Assembly (NCBI RefSeq): GCF_945859705.1
Contig: NC_079137.1
Location: 41,304,319 to 41,368,318 of the forward strand
Length of the DNA: 64,000 bases
From: Episyrphus balteatus
Taxonomy: Eukaryota > Arthropoda > Insecta > Diptera > Syrphidae
Direction of reading: 5' to 3'
How positions within the stretch are numbered: position 1 is the stretch's first letter; each line of letters begins with the position of its first letter. The translations under genes and the position numbers were made by a program. Positions 12,265 through 23,383 of this stretch are shown piece after piece. The notes below the pieces were generated by a model. It had not been told where the DNA came from, ran no database searches, and saw only the letters and a program-made list of their open reading frames with translations.

Positions 12265-13668
12265 TTTGTAAACTAGGGTTAGTAATAAAATAATTAAAAT
12301 CAAATAAATAAAACTTCCCTATAACAAGTATGAATTTAAATTTATTATTTCTTTGTAAAAACCTTATAATACCATTTCCCTTAACCCAAGAAAGTATATA
12401 GCATTTATAAGAATGTACTTCACCCCCATTTCCTAGAAAAAAAAACAAAATTTATTACTTTCTAAAAGAACTCCTTTGTCTTTCGAACAAGAATATTATC
12501 TTATATGTACCTCATTCCAACTTCCTTATAATTCCTACTTCTCAAAAACAAAAAAAAAAACCAAAACGAAAAAAAAAATCAAAACTCAAACAAAACAAGA
12601 CAAAATGAAAATTAACGACAATTTAATTATCCTTCTTATTGGCAAAGTGCGAAGGAGTACAAGTCCTTTGCAAATGAAAATTATCTAACAACTAAATTAC
12701 AACCATTTTGAACTTCATGTGTAGTCGTACATATGCAAAAGAAAGCATAAAGTCAGAATGAATTTCACTAAGAACCCAGCTTTGGTTGTATACTCTATGT
12801 ACGATGATGTGTTTTTTTCTTTAAGAGTGGGTGGGGGGGGGGGGGGGGGGGTTGAATATATATATGACAAGAGAATGCTTTTGTTGCACAATATAATTGT
12901 TTGGAGCGGGGACAACACAACCCATTCGTTTTGTATTTGTATAATACTAGCGGTAGATGGGTATTTATGTTTTACTATTTTATTTTGTAAGACGTCGAAA
13001 TCCTTTTTATTTTGTCGACTTTAACATGATTCCCTGGAGGATGTTATATGTCATGATGTGTGTATTTAGTAGTACACGCAGTACGCGAACGATGCTCATT
13101 ATTTGCCATTTAGGTAGTAGAGTATTATAACAAAGCTGTGTGTGTGTGTGTTTATGTGTTTGGATGTGTTAGAGAGTACTTTTGTAATTTATGAGATATA
13201 AACTGATATGACAGGTCCTTGTTGCTGTGTAAACTTTTGTCAGACAACCAAGTTGGTGTAATTGATTTATAATTTTCTGTTTGTTTTAAGAATTATGTTA
13301 AACAAAATAATAAAGGGGGTCTTTTGTAGGGTAGGGGGATGCTTTTAAGGTACGCGTTCTTTAGGATCCTTTTGTTGTACAATTTGGTTGTAAATGTACT
13401 ATAAATGTTGTAAAAGTACTAACACATTGAAGATATCACATGTTCATAAATAAATAAAAAAATTAAGAAAGTGCATATAAATGTAAGAATTTTATTTAAA
13501 AAATTTTATATTGTTTTTTCTATTTTACTTAATCACTCATATAAAACCTTTTTTTGGCTACAGTAAATGAAAAAGTATTTTGATTTTATTTAATTACCTA
13601 AATACGGTGAGTTAAGAGTGTATAACTAAACAAATTGATGTTTTATCTGGAGTTCATTGGAGTCATAT
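12265..13668. other. No gene recognised; homopolymer and TG tracts
   Basis: Contains an uninterrupted run of 19 G (12833-12851) and a short (TG)n tract (about 13138-13152). Open frames across the G run are glycine or proline homopolymers. Confidence 0.4.
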
Positions 13669-13680
13669 TGGACCACTTTT

Positions 13681-14205
13681 CAAGAAATATTTGACTGTTA
13701 ACAGTCGAATTGTTTTTTTTTCCTTGAACACCGTTTATTTTTAATAAATATGATCTAAAATCATGAAAATATAAAAAATATAAAAACCAGCATAAAAGTG
13801 TTCATATATGCGTTTCGCCCCGATGTAATGGTTGGGCTCATCAGAAGATGACCTTACACCTTGTCTTGACGCATATTTTCCCGAATAAATCAAGATTCCA
13901 TATAATCCGAGCTGCATAGAGCAACTGCGAATTATATAGTTGCTACAAGTCTTCAAAGAAGATAAGTTGTAGCTATTTTTATTGCCTTGCTATGGCACTG
14001 AAGAAATATTTGACTGTTAACAGTCGAATTGTTTTTTTTTTCCTTGAACACCGTTTATTTTTAATAAATATGATTTAAAATCATGAAAATATAAAAAATA
14101 TAAAAACCAGCATAACAACCATTACATCGGGGCGAAACGCATAGGTATATGAACACTTTTATGCTGGTTTTTATATTTTTTATATTTTCATGATTTTAAA
14201 TCATA
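13681..14205. mobile_element. Possible insertion with internal direct and inverted repeats
   Basis: The segment is flanked by a 12-bp direct repeat TGGACCACTTTT (13669-13680 and 14206-14217), as expected for a target duplication. Inside, about 110 bases at 13684-13795 recur directly at 14003-14113, and the block CCAGCATAAAAGTGTTCATAT recurs inverted near 14145-14205. The class is not clear: no terminal inverted repeat or coding frame is seen. Confidence 0.45.
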
Positions 14206-14537
14206 TGGACCACTTTTGTTTATTCTTTTTTCTGAATGACATTTCTTTTCTTAAGACATTTTTCGTATTGTACAATTCTGAAATTCACTGACGACTTCAA
14301 AAATTTGTAAGGTTTTTCGAACCCAAATGGCTATTTTTTTTACAACACACATCGACAAAGTTATTGAATGGTGCCACATAAATGGAATTGAACTAAAAAA
14401 AAATGATGTTTTTGTTTTATCAGCAGAAGACGTATTTATTTTAAAAATACACAAAGTTGTAGGTACCTATGCTTCTCACATTGAAATAATCACAAGTAAG
14501 GCAAGGATTCGGCTCAGTTTTATACATACCTACCTAT

Positions 14538-16602
14538 AACACGGTGTAACACTCAAAATATACGCGGGCGGAGACCTATCAGGTTTTGTAGAGCTAGTCG
14601 CACTGAATACGAAACGGTATTTGAAAATCCCCTAACACCCCCAAAATCTGGAGTTACGGGCAAAAAACGGCTTTTTGGACCTTCACCCATTGAAAAAATT
14701 CTAGCTTCGACAATTTTTTACCCATTTTCGATTTTTTTACAGTTTCTGATAGAAGATAAATATACCTTTAGAACAATGTATAAAACATGTAACTCGGTTA
14801 AACCACTTAGAATTTATAAGATGTCAAAGTTCAAAAATTCAATTTTTTTTGTCATTTGCCCAACTTCGGCATCAATTTAAAGTATATGTTTTCAAAACAA
14901 CATGCTATTTAAAAAATATATTCTTAAACTATATCTATTTTTCAATTGATCGAGGTATTTTTTATGAAAATCACTTCAAAATTGGCTTAGAAAAAAAAAA
15001 ATTTTCGATTTCAACCCAGATACAGAAATTGGAACTTTTAGGTATAGAACAAAAATGTTGTTTCGGCACGTAGTAGGATAAGTTGGGCGCCAGGATTTGA
15101 TGAAAGGTTTTTGTAGAGGAGCTCAATACAAACATTTTTTTCTTTGGAAGGGGGGTCTATCTCCCCCCGTTTAGGTGGGAGGGGCATTTTTCTAAAAAAA
15201 AATTATCAAAATAAAAAAAAATTATTAAAAACAACGGCAACACTAACAGTAATAAATGATACCATTACCAAAAGGCAAAATTGTGCATTTGATTTTAATT
15301 TTTAAATCAATATAATATTCCCAATAGTTTTTGAAATAATCGATTTCAAAGTTAAAAATAGGCGCCAGGATTTGATGAAAGGTTTTTGTAGAGGAGCTCA
15401 ATACAAACATTTTTTTCTTTGGAAGGGGGGTCTATCTCTCCCCGTTTAGGTGGGAGGGGCATTTTTCTAAAAAAAAATTATCAAAATAAAAAAAAATTAT
15501 TAAAAAACAACGGCAACACTAACAGTAATAAATGATACCATTTCCAAAAGGCAAAATTATGCATTTGATTTTAATTTTTAAATCAATATAATATTCCCAA
15601 TAGTTTTTGAAATAATCGATTTCAAAGTTAAAAATAGGGGGAAAAAATTTGTTTAAAACTCATTTTATACTATTTTTGTCCAGACTGTGAATTTTAGTAA
15701 ATAAATTACTTAACAGAAAACTTCCTCAATCGAACAGTGAAAACTATATGTTTCTATGTCTTCTAGTTTTTGAGAAAATTGAAAAATAAAAACAAATAAA
15801 AACAAAAAATATTTTGAAAAAAGAAAAATCTGATAAAATAATTTTTCAATTTTCCCAAAAACTAGAAGACATAGAAACATATAGTTTTCACGGTTCGATA
15901 AGGAATCAATTGAGGCAGTTTTCTGTTTAAGTAATTTATTTACTAAAATTCACAGTCTGGACAAAATAGTATAAAATGAGTTTTAAACAAATTTTTTCCC
16001 CCTATTTTTAACTTTGAAATCGATTATTTCAAAAACTATTGGGAATATTATATTGATTTAAAAATTAAAATCAAATGCATAATTTTGCCTTTTGGAAATG
16101 GTATCATTTATTACTGTTAGTGTTGCCGTTGTTTTTTAATAATTTTTTTTTATTTTGATAATTTTTTTTTAGAAAAATGCCCCTCCCACCTAAACGGGGA
16201 GAGATAGACCCCCCTTCCAAAGAAAAAAATGTTTGTTTTGAAAACATATGCTTTAAATTGATGCCGAAGTTGGGCAAATGACAAAAAAATTGAATTTTTG
16301 AACTTTGACATCTTATAAATTCTAAGTGGTTTAATCGAGTTACATGTTTTATACATTGTTATAAAGGTATATTTATTTTCTATCAGAAACTGTAAAAAAA
16401 TCGAAAATGGGTAAAAAATTGTCGACGCTAGAATTTTTTCAATGGGTGAAGGTCCAAAAAGCCGTTTTTTGCCCGTAACTCCAGATTTTGGGGGTGTTAG
16501 GGGATTTTCAAATGCCGTTTCGTATTCAGTGCGACTAGCTCTACAAAACCTGATAGGTCTCCGCCCGCGTATATTTTAAAACCTCATTTTTGTAACACCG
16601 TG
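14538..16602. mobile_element. Large foldback element, copy 1
   Basis: Ends are ACACGGTGTAACA (left) and, read inward on the other strand, ACACGGTGTTACA (right), followed on both sides by ATATACGCGGGCGGAGACC. Arms of several hundred bases are close inverted copies about a centre near 15.8 kb. It interrupts the LINE remnant. No transposase is visible. A convincing target duplication was not found. A second copy lies at 43861-46334. Confidence 0.75.
15086..15640. repeat. 275-bp tandem duplication inside the foldback arm
   Basis: The unit starting GGCGCCAGGATTTGATGAAA begins at 15086 and again at 15361, almost identical over its length. Part of the same unit recurs inverted at about 15995-16230 in the opposite arm. 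Confidence 0.8.
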
Positions 16603-16757
16603 TAATGAAATTCTCAAATAATGTAGCCAAACATAAGATTGAAATTGTTCAAAAACGATTGTAATTATTTGCGGTTCGACATCTTCCTTGGGACCCGAAT
16701 CAAAATCTTCCGGATTATTGGACTATCGACACTCAATTTCAAACCAAACGGAGAGTT

Positions 16758-17310
16758 CTCAATATGTCTGCCGGTCTGTATAAGGAGCTACAGCCTAAAC
16801 GGATGAGCTGATCCACTTCAAACTTGGTATGTATGAGTTTTTGGATTCTGTAGAGAGGGATTTTTTTAAGTTAATTTTTTGGACCAAAAATACAGGTACC
16901 TTTTTGTAATAAACCAATTTTGGAAAAGTTAAATTATATCAAAAATGGCTCCTACAACTTTGATCAAAAAATATAAATTAAAATTAAATTTGGAAAAAAA
17001 TAATTTGTGAATTAAAAAAAAAAACTGAAACATTTGTTTTTTTTTTTTTTTTTTGAAGAATAAAAAAAAAACGGGAATTTTTTAGGAAATTTTGGTTTTA
17101 GATGTTGATTAATTAATTGCTACAAAATCGCACACCAACTCTAATTAATTTTTTTTTTTTGAACTCTAACGATTTTAAAGTTCTTTTTTTCTAAAAATGC
17201 ATCTAAATAAAAGGAATTATATTGCATACTTGGACCTCAAATTCATTTAATTGTTGTAAAAAAAGTTTTTAAAATGTTAGCAACTTGAACTCTTAGAGAA
17301 AGTTTGTGCA
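16758..17310 (+). repeat. GTCT repeat family, partial copy
   Basis: Starts near TCTGTATAAGGAGCTACAGC and CTAAACGGATGA, continues with 'TTCAAACTTGGTATGTATGAG' like the other copies, and ends at GTTAGCAACTTGAACTCTTA with the last 3' bases lost. It lies within the LINE remnant. Confidence 0.65.
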
Positions 17311-17542
17311 ACAAAGTTCTGGCTTCGGCCAGAGTTAACTACGGAATTAAAAGGCCTCTTAACATCACGTGCATCATTATCATTATTATCAAAATATTGA
17401 TTTTAATTTATCAAAAAAATATTTCAAAAAAGAAACTCTTGATTATAAAAAATTGTTTAAATTGTATGTTATTACTATTGTTATAGTTTTGAACAACTAA
17501 GACTTTAAGCCTAAAGTTGAATAAATAAATAAAAAAAAAAAA

Positions 17543-18267
17543 ATAGAGGTTTGATTCATCACTTAATTTTTTTTTTTCTTTTATTTTTCATGCACATTTA
17601 AACAGGATATGGAGAAAAGTTTGCAGATACCACCTTGGTACCCTATTATATGTAATTTGATTATTTTAAATGCAGATGTGATGATCAGAGAAAGAAAATC
17701 ATAAAGTATTTCAATAGAAAAAAAATAAAAAAAAATGTTACGCATACACCATAGTGTACCAAAGTGATATTAGTTTTTAAATATTATAATGCTATAAATA
17801 ATTAATATGATTAAACCATGGCATAGTAAATAATAGTAGTAAGATTTGATTTATATAAGGACTGTTTGTATAATTAAAACTAATCTGTAGAGATATTAGA
17901 ACAACATAAAGTAGAAAATTATGAGTTATTTTTTTTTTTCAATGTTTTCCAAATCTTTTCAAAACACTTACATGAGTATCTAAAAATCTGATTGTAAAGT
18001 TGTCATGTTTCTCCTAAATATTACAGACGTCTTTAAAATTAATTAACTATGAATTATATTTAAAATAAAAGCTCAACGAAACAAAGAAAATCACTTATAA
18101 CAGGAGTTAAAACTACTAATTAAACAGCTTGTTAATTACCAAAGAACTAATATTCTTTCTAATTTGGGAAAAAAGTACTCATAATTTTCTTATCGGTAAG
18201 ACAATTGAATGATTGCATGTAAAATCTAACTAAAAACTAAATTATCGAAACTATTTTTGAATTATTG
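17543..18267. other. Upstream intergenic region of OBP-A
   Basis: AT-rich, no coding signal. Contains a GTTACGCATACACCATAGTG stretch (17738-17757) also seen near 3430 and, inverted, near 62815. Confidence 0.35.
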
Positions 18268-18304
18268 TATAAAAAGACTCTTGAACAGAAGACATCAATT
18301 CAGT
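18268..18304 (+). promoter_or_regulatory. Core promoter of OBP-A
   Basis: TATAAAAA at 18268-18275 is followed 34 bases later by a TCAGT initiator (18300-18304). This predicts a 5' untranslated leader of about 24 bases before the ATG at 18326. Confidence 0.7.
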
Positions 18305-18325
18305 AAGACATTGGAAGTTATAGAA

Positions 18326-18795
18326 ATGAAGTTTGTTCTGATCACTATTTTTGCTTTTGCTTGCTTTGCTGTTGAGGTAAATAAGAAAAACTACGAAAAC
18401 TAATTTTAAATTTATAATTTTTTCATTGAAATTTCAAGGCTGTAACATCTGAAGACGATACAGCTTTAACTCATGCAGCTATAGAAAAATGTAAAGGACC
18501 AGCAGGTGTTACCGCTGAGGAGATAGAACAACTTAAAACTGAAAAGTTTCATGATGGAGGTGCTGATAAACACATCATGTGCTTTGTCAAATGTGTACTG
18601 GAAGAATTTGATGCCCTGGATGGTGATGTATTGAAGGAAGGTGTTTTCCTAGACTATTTCGAACCACATTTGGGTCGACCAAAGGCTAAGGAATATTATG
18701 ATTTATGCAGTGGAGAAACTGGTGATGAGGAATGTGAGACACCATTTAAAATAATCATGTGCTTGGGCAAAAGTGATGATATTTTCAAAATTTAA
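18326..18795 (+). CDS. Odorant-binding protein A (classic OBP)
   Basis: Secreted carrier for small hydrophobic ligands, predicted to act in sensillum lymph or another extracellular fluid. Exon 1 is 18326-18376 (17 codons, hydrophobic signal peptide); the intron 18377-18438 has a GTAAAT donor and a TTTCAAG acceptor, phase 0; exon 2 is 18439-18795. The product is 135 residues. Six cysteines at about residues 35, 65, 69, 107, 116 and 125 give spacing C-29-C-3-C-37-C-8-C-8-C, the classic insect PBP/GOBP pattern that makes three interlocked disulfides. The ATG is the only one in the leader and follows a TATA box and initiator. An ATTAAA poly(A) signal lies at 18858-18863. It stands alone, 16.7 kb from the next OBP. 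Family certain; ligand and orthologue unknown, Obp56-like by gene structure. Confidence 0.93.
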
Positions 18796-19109
18796 AAAAA
18801 TGTATTATGTATAATTGAAGTTTAGAACAATTTGTTCCTATTTAACAATATTATTTGATTAAAATTATGTTTCTTTGCGCAAAAGTTAGTTTTTAATATA
18901 TTTCATATTTCTTCTTCTTAACACGCTCTTTAGGTAGGTCTAAACAAAGATATTACCTAACAAAATTTCAGCCTATTATTATTATTCATTTCGAGGTTAA
19001 ATTCGTTTTTAAATGCAGTATATTTACAAATTCTTTCTATCAAAGAATATTAAATTTTAACTTTTCTAGACACGACCTTGTTATTTTTGGCATAAGTCTG
19101 ACTATGTAA

Positions 19110-19240
19110 ATTATATGATTTTTTTGGGTCCCTAAGACTGAACCCGAAGTCCATTTAACCTCATCACGTAAGGTTTTCGCGATAGCCTCAAAAAAGATCA
19201 GGGTTTTTCTGATCACTTTTAGAGGTTATCTAGAAAACTT
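19110..19240 (+). repeat. Single unit of the CGAAGTCC/GGTTTTCGAGATA repeat
   Basis: GGGTCCCTAAGACTGAACCC, then GAAGTCCATTTAACCTCATCAC and GGTTTTCGCGATAGCCTC match, with changes, the ~130-bp units at 55369-55640 and 59682-60075. Confidence 0.5.
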
Positions 19241-19419
19241 GATGCGATCGAGTGATTGGATTCGTTTGTTTAAAGCTTGATTTAGAGACCTCTTTAATAC
19301 TTCCTAAAAGAGGAAGCCTTGTAAATTTCAGTTAAAGAAGGCCATTTTAAGGCCTTGTATTTTCAAATGACAGAAGTCCTCTATAAGACCCGTTTGTAAG
19401 AGGTTCTTTTAAGTATTTT

Positions 19420-19520
19420 TTACTTGCGATATAGGTACTATATATCAAGTTATGCATTCGTACAAAAAAAAAAAAAAGAGTGTGTGTACACATGTACACG
19501 CGACTGAAGTTATACTTCTC
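19420..19520 (+). repeat. 5' end fragment of the GTCT repeat family
   Basis: TTTTTACTTGCGATATAGGT and GTTATGCATTCGTAC match the outer ends of the minus-strand copies near 40140-40185 and 57890-57935. Confidence 0.55.
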
Positions 19521-19829
19521 ATTCAGTATATGTAAATAAATTTCATTTGATATTTTTAATTTCTATTATTAAATTAATTAATCCACACATCGTTTTTTTA
19601 CATTTTTATCAAGTGAACAATAAATTAATTCTTTCATCCTCCTTGCGTCCATGTAGTTTTCAATTTATTCTGTGAAATTTACACATGTTGTGCGGTTCAG
19701 AACGTACGGTATACGCTTAACGAAACTAAATGAATTGAGCATAAAATGTGCGATATGGTTATTTTATGAGAATTGTGTGTGCTTCAGCACTAGTAGTAGC
19801 AATAACTTGCAGAGTTGCTACAAAGCTCA

Positions 19830-20000
19830 AAAGTGAGCTGAGCTCAGCTCACAGCTCAGCTCAAATTTTGAGCTAGCTGACTTTTGAGCTATGTACCATA
19901 GCTCAGCTCATTTGAGCTGAGCTGAAAGTCAGCTGAGCTGATGGTTGAGCTGAGCTGTTGGGTGAGCTAAAGTAAAGTGAGCTGAGCTGAGCTGTGATGG
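19830..20000. repeat. AGCTGAGCTC simple-repeat cluster, left part
   Basis: About 170 bases made mostly of AGCTC/GAGCT units, highly self-complementary. A similar cluster resumes at 21371-21453, so the DNA between may be inserted in one older array. Confidence 0.75.
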
Positions 20001-20182
20001 GTGAGAGGATACATTGATTTTTATTTGGAAAGTATAATGAAATATGAAGATATTTTAAACTTTTATAAAACACCATAGCTCAAGATGTTTGGTTCTAGTT
20101 ATTAATGGAATTATTTTAACACATGGATATTTTTATAAATAAAACAGATAATTTTTCGTGATCTTTCTCTTGGTTTTTTTAA

Positions 20183-20415
20183 CCCTAGAAAGATAATCAT
20201 AATATACGTCTCAGAGACGTATGATTCTAAAAAAGATTTTTGGTCTTATGTTAACACTTTTTGTCATATTTATTTAACTCATTACTTAGATTATTTTAAA
20301 GAAGTGATATAATAAATCAAATCAATTTAACAAAAACCCAGAAATTTGAATTGAATTAGATAAAACAGTTCTTTACACGCCATACGTCTTACAGACGTAG
20401 ATTATCTTTCTAGGG
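20183..20415. mobile_element. piggyBac-type miniature element
   Basis: TTAA (20179-20182) is followed by CCCTAGAAAGATAATCATA; the right end reads TTATCTTTCTAGGG then TTAA (20416-20419). The 13-base terminus CCCTAGAAAGATA is the terminal inverted repeat known from the lepidopteran piggyBac element, and TTAA is the piggyBac target. Internal palindromes ACGTCTCAGAGACGT (about 20206) and ACGTCTTACAGACGT (about 20384) sit where piggyBac has its inner repeats. At 233 bases it has no transposase and must have been moved in trans. Confidence 0.85.
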
Positions 20416-20477
20416 TTAATAGTAAATATATTTCTATTTTTTTAGTAAAATATTTCTTTTTTAATCATAAAAAAAAT

Positions 20478-21370
20478 CAGGTACAATCCGGTTTTACGAC
20501 TTTTTTCAAAATTCCGAGAAAATCGCCTTTGAAAGTTGGGGTAAATTTTTTTTTCGAAAAATCCCCGAATCTTTGAACGCTCCTGGAAGCTAAACCGCTT
20601 GAGAGCAATTTTTGGGAGTGGTGCCAAATGATAGCTTGTGTCATGGGCCTACGCTTTGCACATTATCAGATTTTTAAAAAATCGCCTTCCATGTTAAACC
20701 GCCACATCATGCCTTTTTTTTTCAGAATCGGGCTTAACTTTTTTTTACCTTTAAGTTCTCCTGGTTTGAGAACGCGTGTACCTACAGGGATGGAAGTTAT
20801 ACCCAAATGTAGGTTAGAGTCCCCGCTACCTTTTGGCATCAAAAAAATTTTTTTCATTTTTTTCAAAATTCCGAGATATAGGCGTTGGAAGGCTTTGATC
20901 TAGAGACAGGGGAGTGGTGCCATATGAAAGCTTATATTCTCAGCTACCCGAAAGTGGTATAATCCGGTTTTTCGATTTTTTTCAAAATTCCGAGAAAATC
21001 GTGTTTGAAAGTTGGGGTAAATTTTTTTTTTCGAAAAATCCCCGAATCTTTGAACGCTCCTGGAAGCTAAGCCGCTTGAGAGCAATTTTTGGGAGTGATG
21101 CCAAATGATAGCTTGTGTCATGGGCCTACGCTTTGCACATTGTCAGATTTTTAAAAAATCGCTTTGCATGTTAAACCGCCACATCATGCCTATTTTTTCA
21201 GAATCGGGCTTAACTTTTTTTTTACCTTTAAGTTCTCCTGGTTTGAGAACGCGTGTACCTACAGGGATGGAAGTTGTACCCAAATGTAGGTTAGAGTCCC
21301 CGCTACCTTTTGGTATCAAAAAAATTTTTTTCATTTTTTTCAAAATTCCGAGATATAGGCGTTGGAAGTT
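20478..21370. repeat. Two tandem copies of a 477-bp repeat
   Basis: The block with CCGAGAAAATCG, GAACGCTCCTGGAAGC and GATAGCTTGTGTCATGGGCC at 20478-20955 repeats at about 20955-21370, offset 477 bases, with few changes. Overlapping frames on both strands are repeated too and have no known domain. The AGCTGAGCTC clusters lie on either side. Confidence 0.75.
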
Positions 21371-21453
21371 GGGGCGCTCACTTTCAGCTCAGCTCACTTT
21401 CAGCTCAGCTCAAATGAGTACCTAGCTCAAATTTGAGCTGAGCTGTGAGCTGA
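21371..21453. repeat. AGCTGAGCTC simple-repeat cluster, right part
   Basis: Repeats of TCAGCTCAGCTCACT and GAGCTGAGCTG, like 19830-20000. Confidence 0.7.
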
Positions 21454-21483
21454 ACTGAAATGTTAGCTTTTTGCAACCCTGGC

Positions 21484-21655
21484 AACTTGCCACATGTAAC
21501 TTGCCACATGCAACTTGCCACACGCAATTTGCCACATGCAACTTGCCACACGCAACTTGCCACATACAACTTGCCACATGCAACTTGCCACATGCAACTT
21601 GCCACATACAACTTGCCACATGCAACTTGCCACATGAAACATGTAACTTGCTACG
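21484..21655. repeat. 14-bp minisatellite (AACTTGCCACATGC)n
   Basis: Eleven adjacent units of AACTTGCCACATGC with single-base variants (ATGC, ACGC, ATAC), followed by a decayed partial unit. Since 14 is not a multiple of 3 all frames stay open and give repeated peptide strings; these are not genes. Confidence 0.9.
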
Positions 21656-21832
21656 TGTTGTGTGTTTTATGTTGGCCGTACTGTGGCGTACTGCATTTTT
21701 AAATACTAAAGTACTGCGTACTCTAGAGGTGAAACGACAGCCCTGCTACCCAGGGTGATCGCGTCATAATCCCTTTGACATTCTTGTCAAAAAGTAAATT
21801 TTCATACCCACCCTCCCATAAGAAGTATAACT

Positions 21833-23205
21833 TCAAAAAGTTGAGATAACATTTTTCCATGACATTACGATGGTAGACAATGCCAAAAGTGGGTCCCGGA
21901 AGTCCGTCTGTCTGTCTGTCTGTCTGTATAAGGAGCTACAGCCTAAACGGATGGACCGATTAATGTCAAACTTGGTATGTAGCGTTATTTGGCGACTCTC
22001 CAGAGGGGTTTTTGGAATTAATTTTTTTGGACCAAAAATAACGGTACATGTCATATACCGATTTAAGTAAAAATGAAATATCTCGAAAACGGCTCCAACG
22101 ATTTTGTTTAAAAAATTCAAATGTTAGTTTTAAGCTAAGGTTTATCTTCCAATGAAAAAATTTTTTTTTGAAAATCATTATTAACGGTACCTGCCATAGA
22201 ACGGTTTTTTTCAAATCCGATTATCTCCGAAACTGATTATTCGATTTCAACGAAACTTTTTGTGAAGAAGCATTTATATAATTTAAGTATAAACCAAAAA
22301 TAAAATTTCAAAAAAAATAATTTTTGGATTTTTAAAAAAAATTTGAAAATTTTTTTTTGAAAAATCAAATTTTGAATTTTGAAATTTTGTTTTTAGATGT
22401 TGATTAGTGATTTCTACAAAATGGCATACCAGGTACGGTAGGTCATATATCAATTTTAGTAAAGTTGTTCGAAAATGGCTCCAATGATTTTGTTTACAAA
22501 TATACTAAAGTAAGTTTTATTTTAAAACAATCTATCTTGTAATGAAAAAAACTTTTTTTTTTTAAATCATTATTAACGGTAACTGCCATAGAACCGTTTT
22601 TATTTAAATCCGATTTGCTCCGAAACTACTTATTCGATTTCAACGAAACTTTTTGTAAAAAGGAATTTATATAATTTTAAATTAAGCCAAAAATGGTTTT
22701 TTTTTTTAAATTAATATTTGGATTTAAAAAAAAAATGGGAAATTTTTTTTTGAAAAATCAAATTTAAATTTTCAAAAACTGGATATTGAATTTTTTTTGG
22801 TTTTAAATGTTGATTAGTGATTTCTACAAAATGGCATACCAATTTTATTTTAAAACTTTTTTTCCAAAAAATCATTTAAAAAAAATAGTTTAAAAAAAAA
22901 GGCTCTAATGATTTTGAAATTTTTTTTTGCAAAAATGCATCTTAATAAAACTAATAAAACTGCGTACTTGTTTTGGAGGCCAATTTAATTTCAGATGTTT
23001 TTTTATTATTTTGAAAAACGATTTTTATGTTTTTTTGTTAGTTTATTGTTTTTAATTTTTGTATACCTACAATAATTACATTTACTTAATTTCTATGTAT
23101 ATAAAAAAGTCCTTAAAATTCTAGCAACTTGAACCCTAAAAGCAAGTTCGTGCGACCCAGTCGTGCATTTTATTCTTGTAAATATGCAGAGTTTTTTCTT
23201 GTAAG
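21833..23205 (+). repeat. GTCT repeat family, fullest copy
   Basis: From GTTGAGATAACATTTTTCC through a (GTCT)5 tract at about 21904-21926, GGAGCTACAGCCTAAACGGA, ACCAAAAATAACGGTA, to the 3' end AGCAAGTTCGTGCGACCCAG and TCGTGCATTTTATT. The middle contains two diverged copies of a segment with 'AACGGTACCTGCCATAGAACGG'. The internal GTCT tract resembles that of DINE-1/mini-me (Helentron-like) elements of flies, but I cannot confirm the class. Other copies: 1-95, 16758-17310, 19420-19520, 39235-40140 (-), 46515-47285, 56975-57930 (-). Confidence 0.7.
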
Positions 23206-23311
23206 TATGCAATGTTTTTCTCTTGGAAGTATGCAATTCAATAAAAAAAAAACATAGCATTTCAGTGTGTGGTATTCCTATTTTCCACTTATCTTTATTG
23301 TTGAAATATTA

Positions 23312-23383
23312 CATGGTCTACTGGTAGAGTACCTATCTGCTATTATGCGGATGCACGTGGGATCGATTCCTGACCGGGCCATG
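23312..23383 (+). ncRNA. tRNA-like sequence (pseudogene or SINE head)
   Basis: A 7-base acceptor-like stem pairs CATGGTC with GGCCATG at the two ends of a 72-base segment. TGGTCTACTGGTAGAG resembles an A box, GGATCGATTCC a B box, and ATCTG...CGGAT can form an anticodon-like stem. The T stem pairs poorly and the anticodon loop size is wrong, so a working tRNA is unlikely. Confidence 0.35.

Larger units (their letters stand above)
14270..17542 (+). pseudogene. LINE (Jockey/CR1-like) reverse-transcriptase remnant, split by two insertions
   Basis: Three separated pieces read as the C-terminal half of a non-LTR retrotransposon polyprotein. Piece 1 (14270-14536) gives a degenerate F-T-D-D box followed by DKVIEWCHINGIEL and SHIEIITSKARIRLSFI, the palm/thumb region. 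Piece 2 (about 16603-16757) gives AKHKIEIVQKRL, then VRHLPWD and KRRVLNMS. Piece 3 (17311-17542) gives RVNYGIKRPLN, a FxDFNLS-like stretch, and a 3' end with repeated AATAAAT running into poly(A). Between them lie a 2-kb foldback element (14538-16602) and a GTCT-family repeat (16758-17310). Stops and frameshifts show it is dead. Family assignment is from recalled conserved motifs; clade is uncertain. Confidence 0.65.

Noticed and set aside
20628..21425. Paired 91- and 106-codon frames as a duplicated gene
   Set aside because: They follow the 477-bp tandem repeat, with equal frames on the other strand and no recognised domain.
21405..21758. Cysteine-rich repeat proteins in several frames
   Set aside because: Translation of the 14-bp minisatellite; all frames stay open because of the repeat.
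23312..23383. Functional tRNA gene
   Set aside because: T stem pairs poorly and the anticodon loop is the wrong size; kept only as a tRNA-like sequence.
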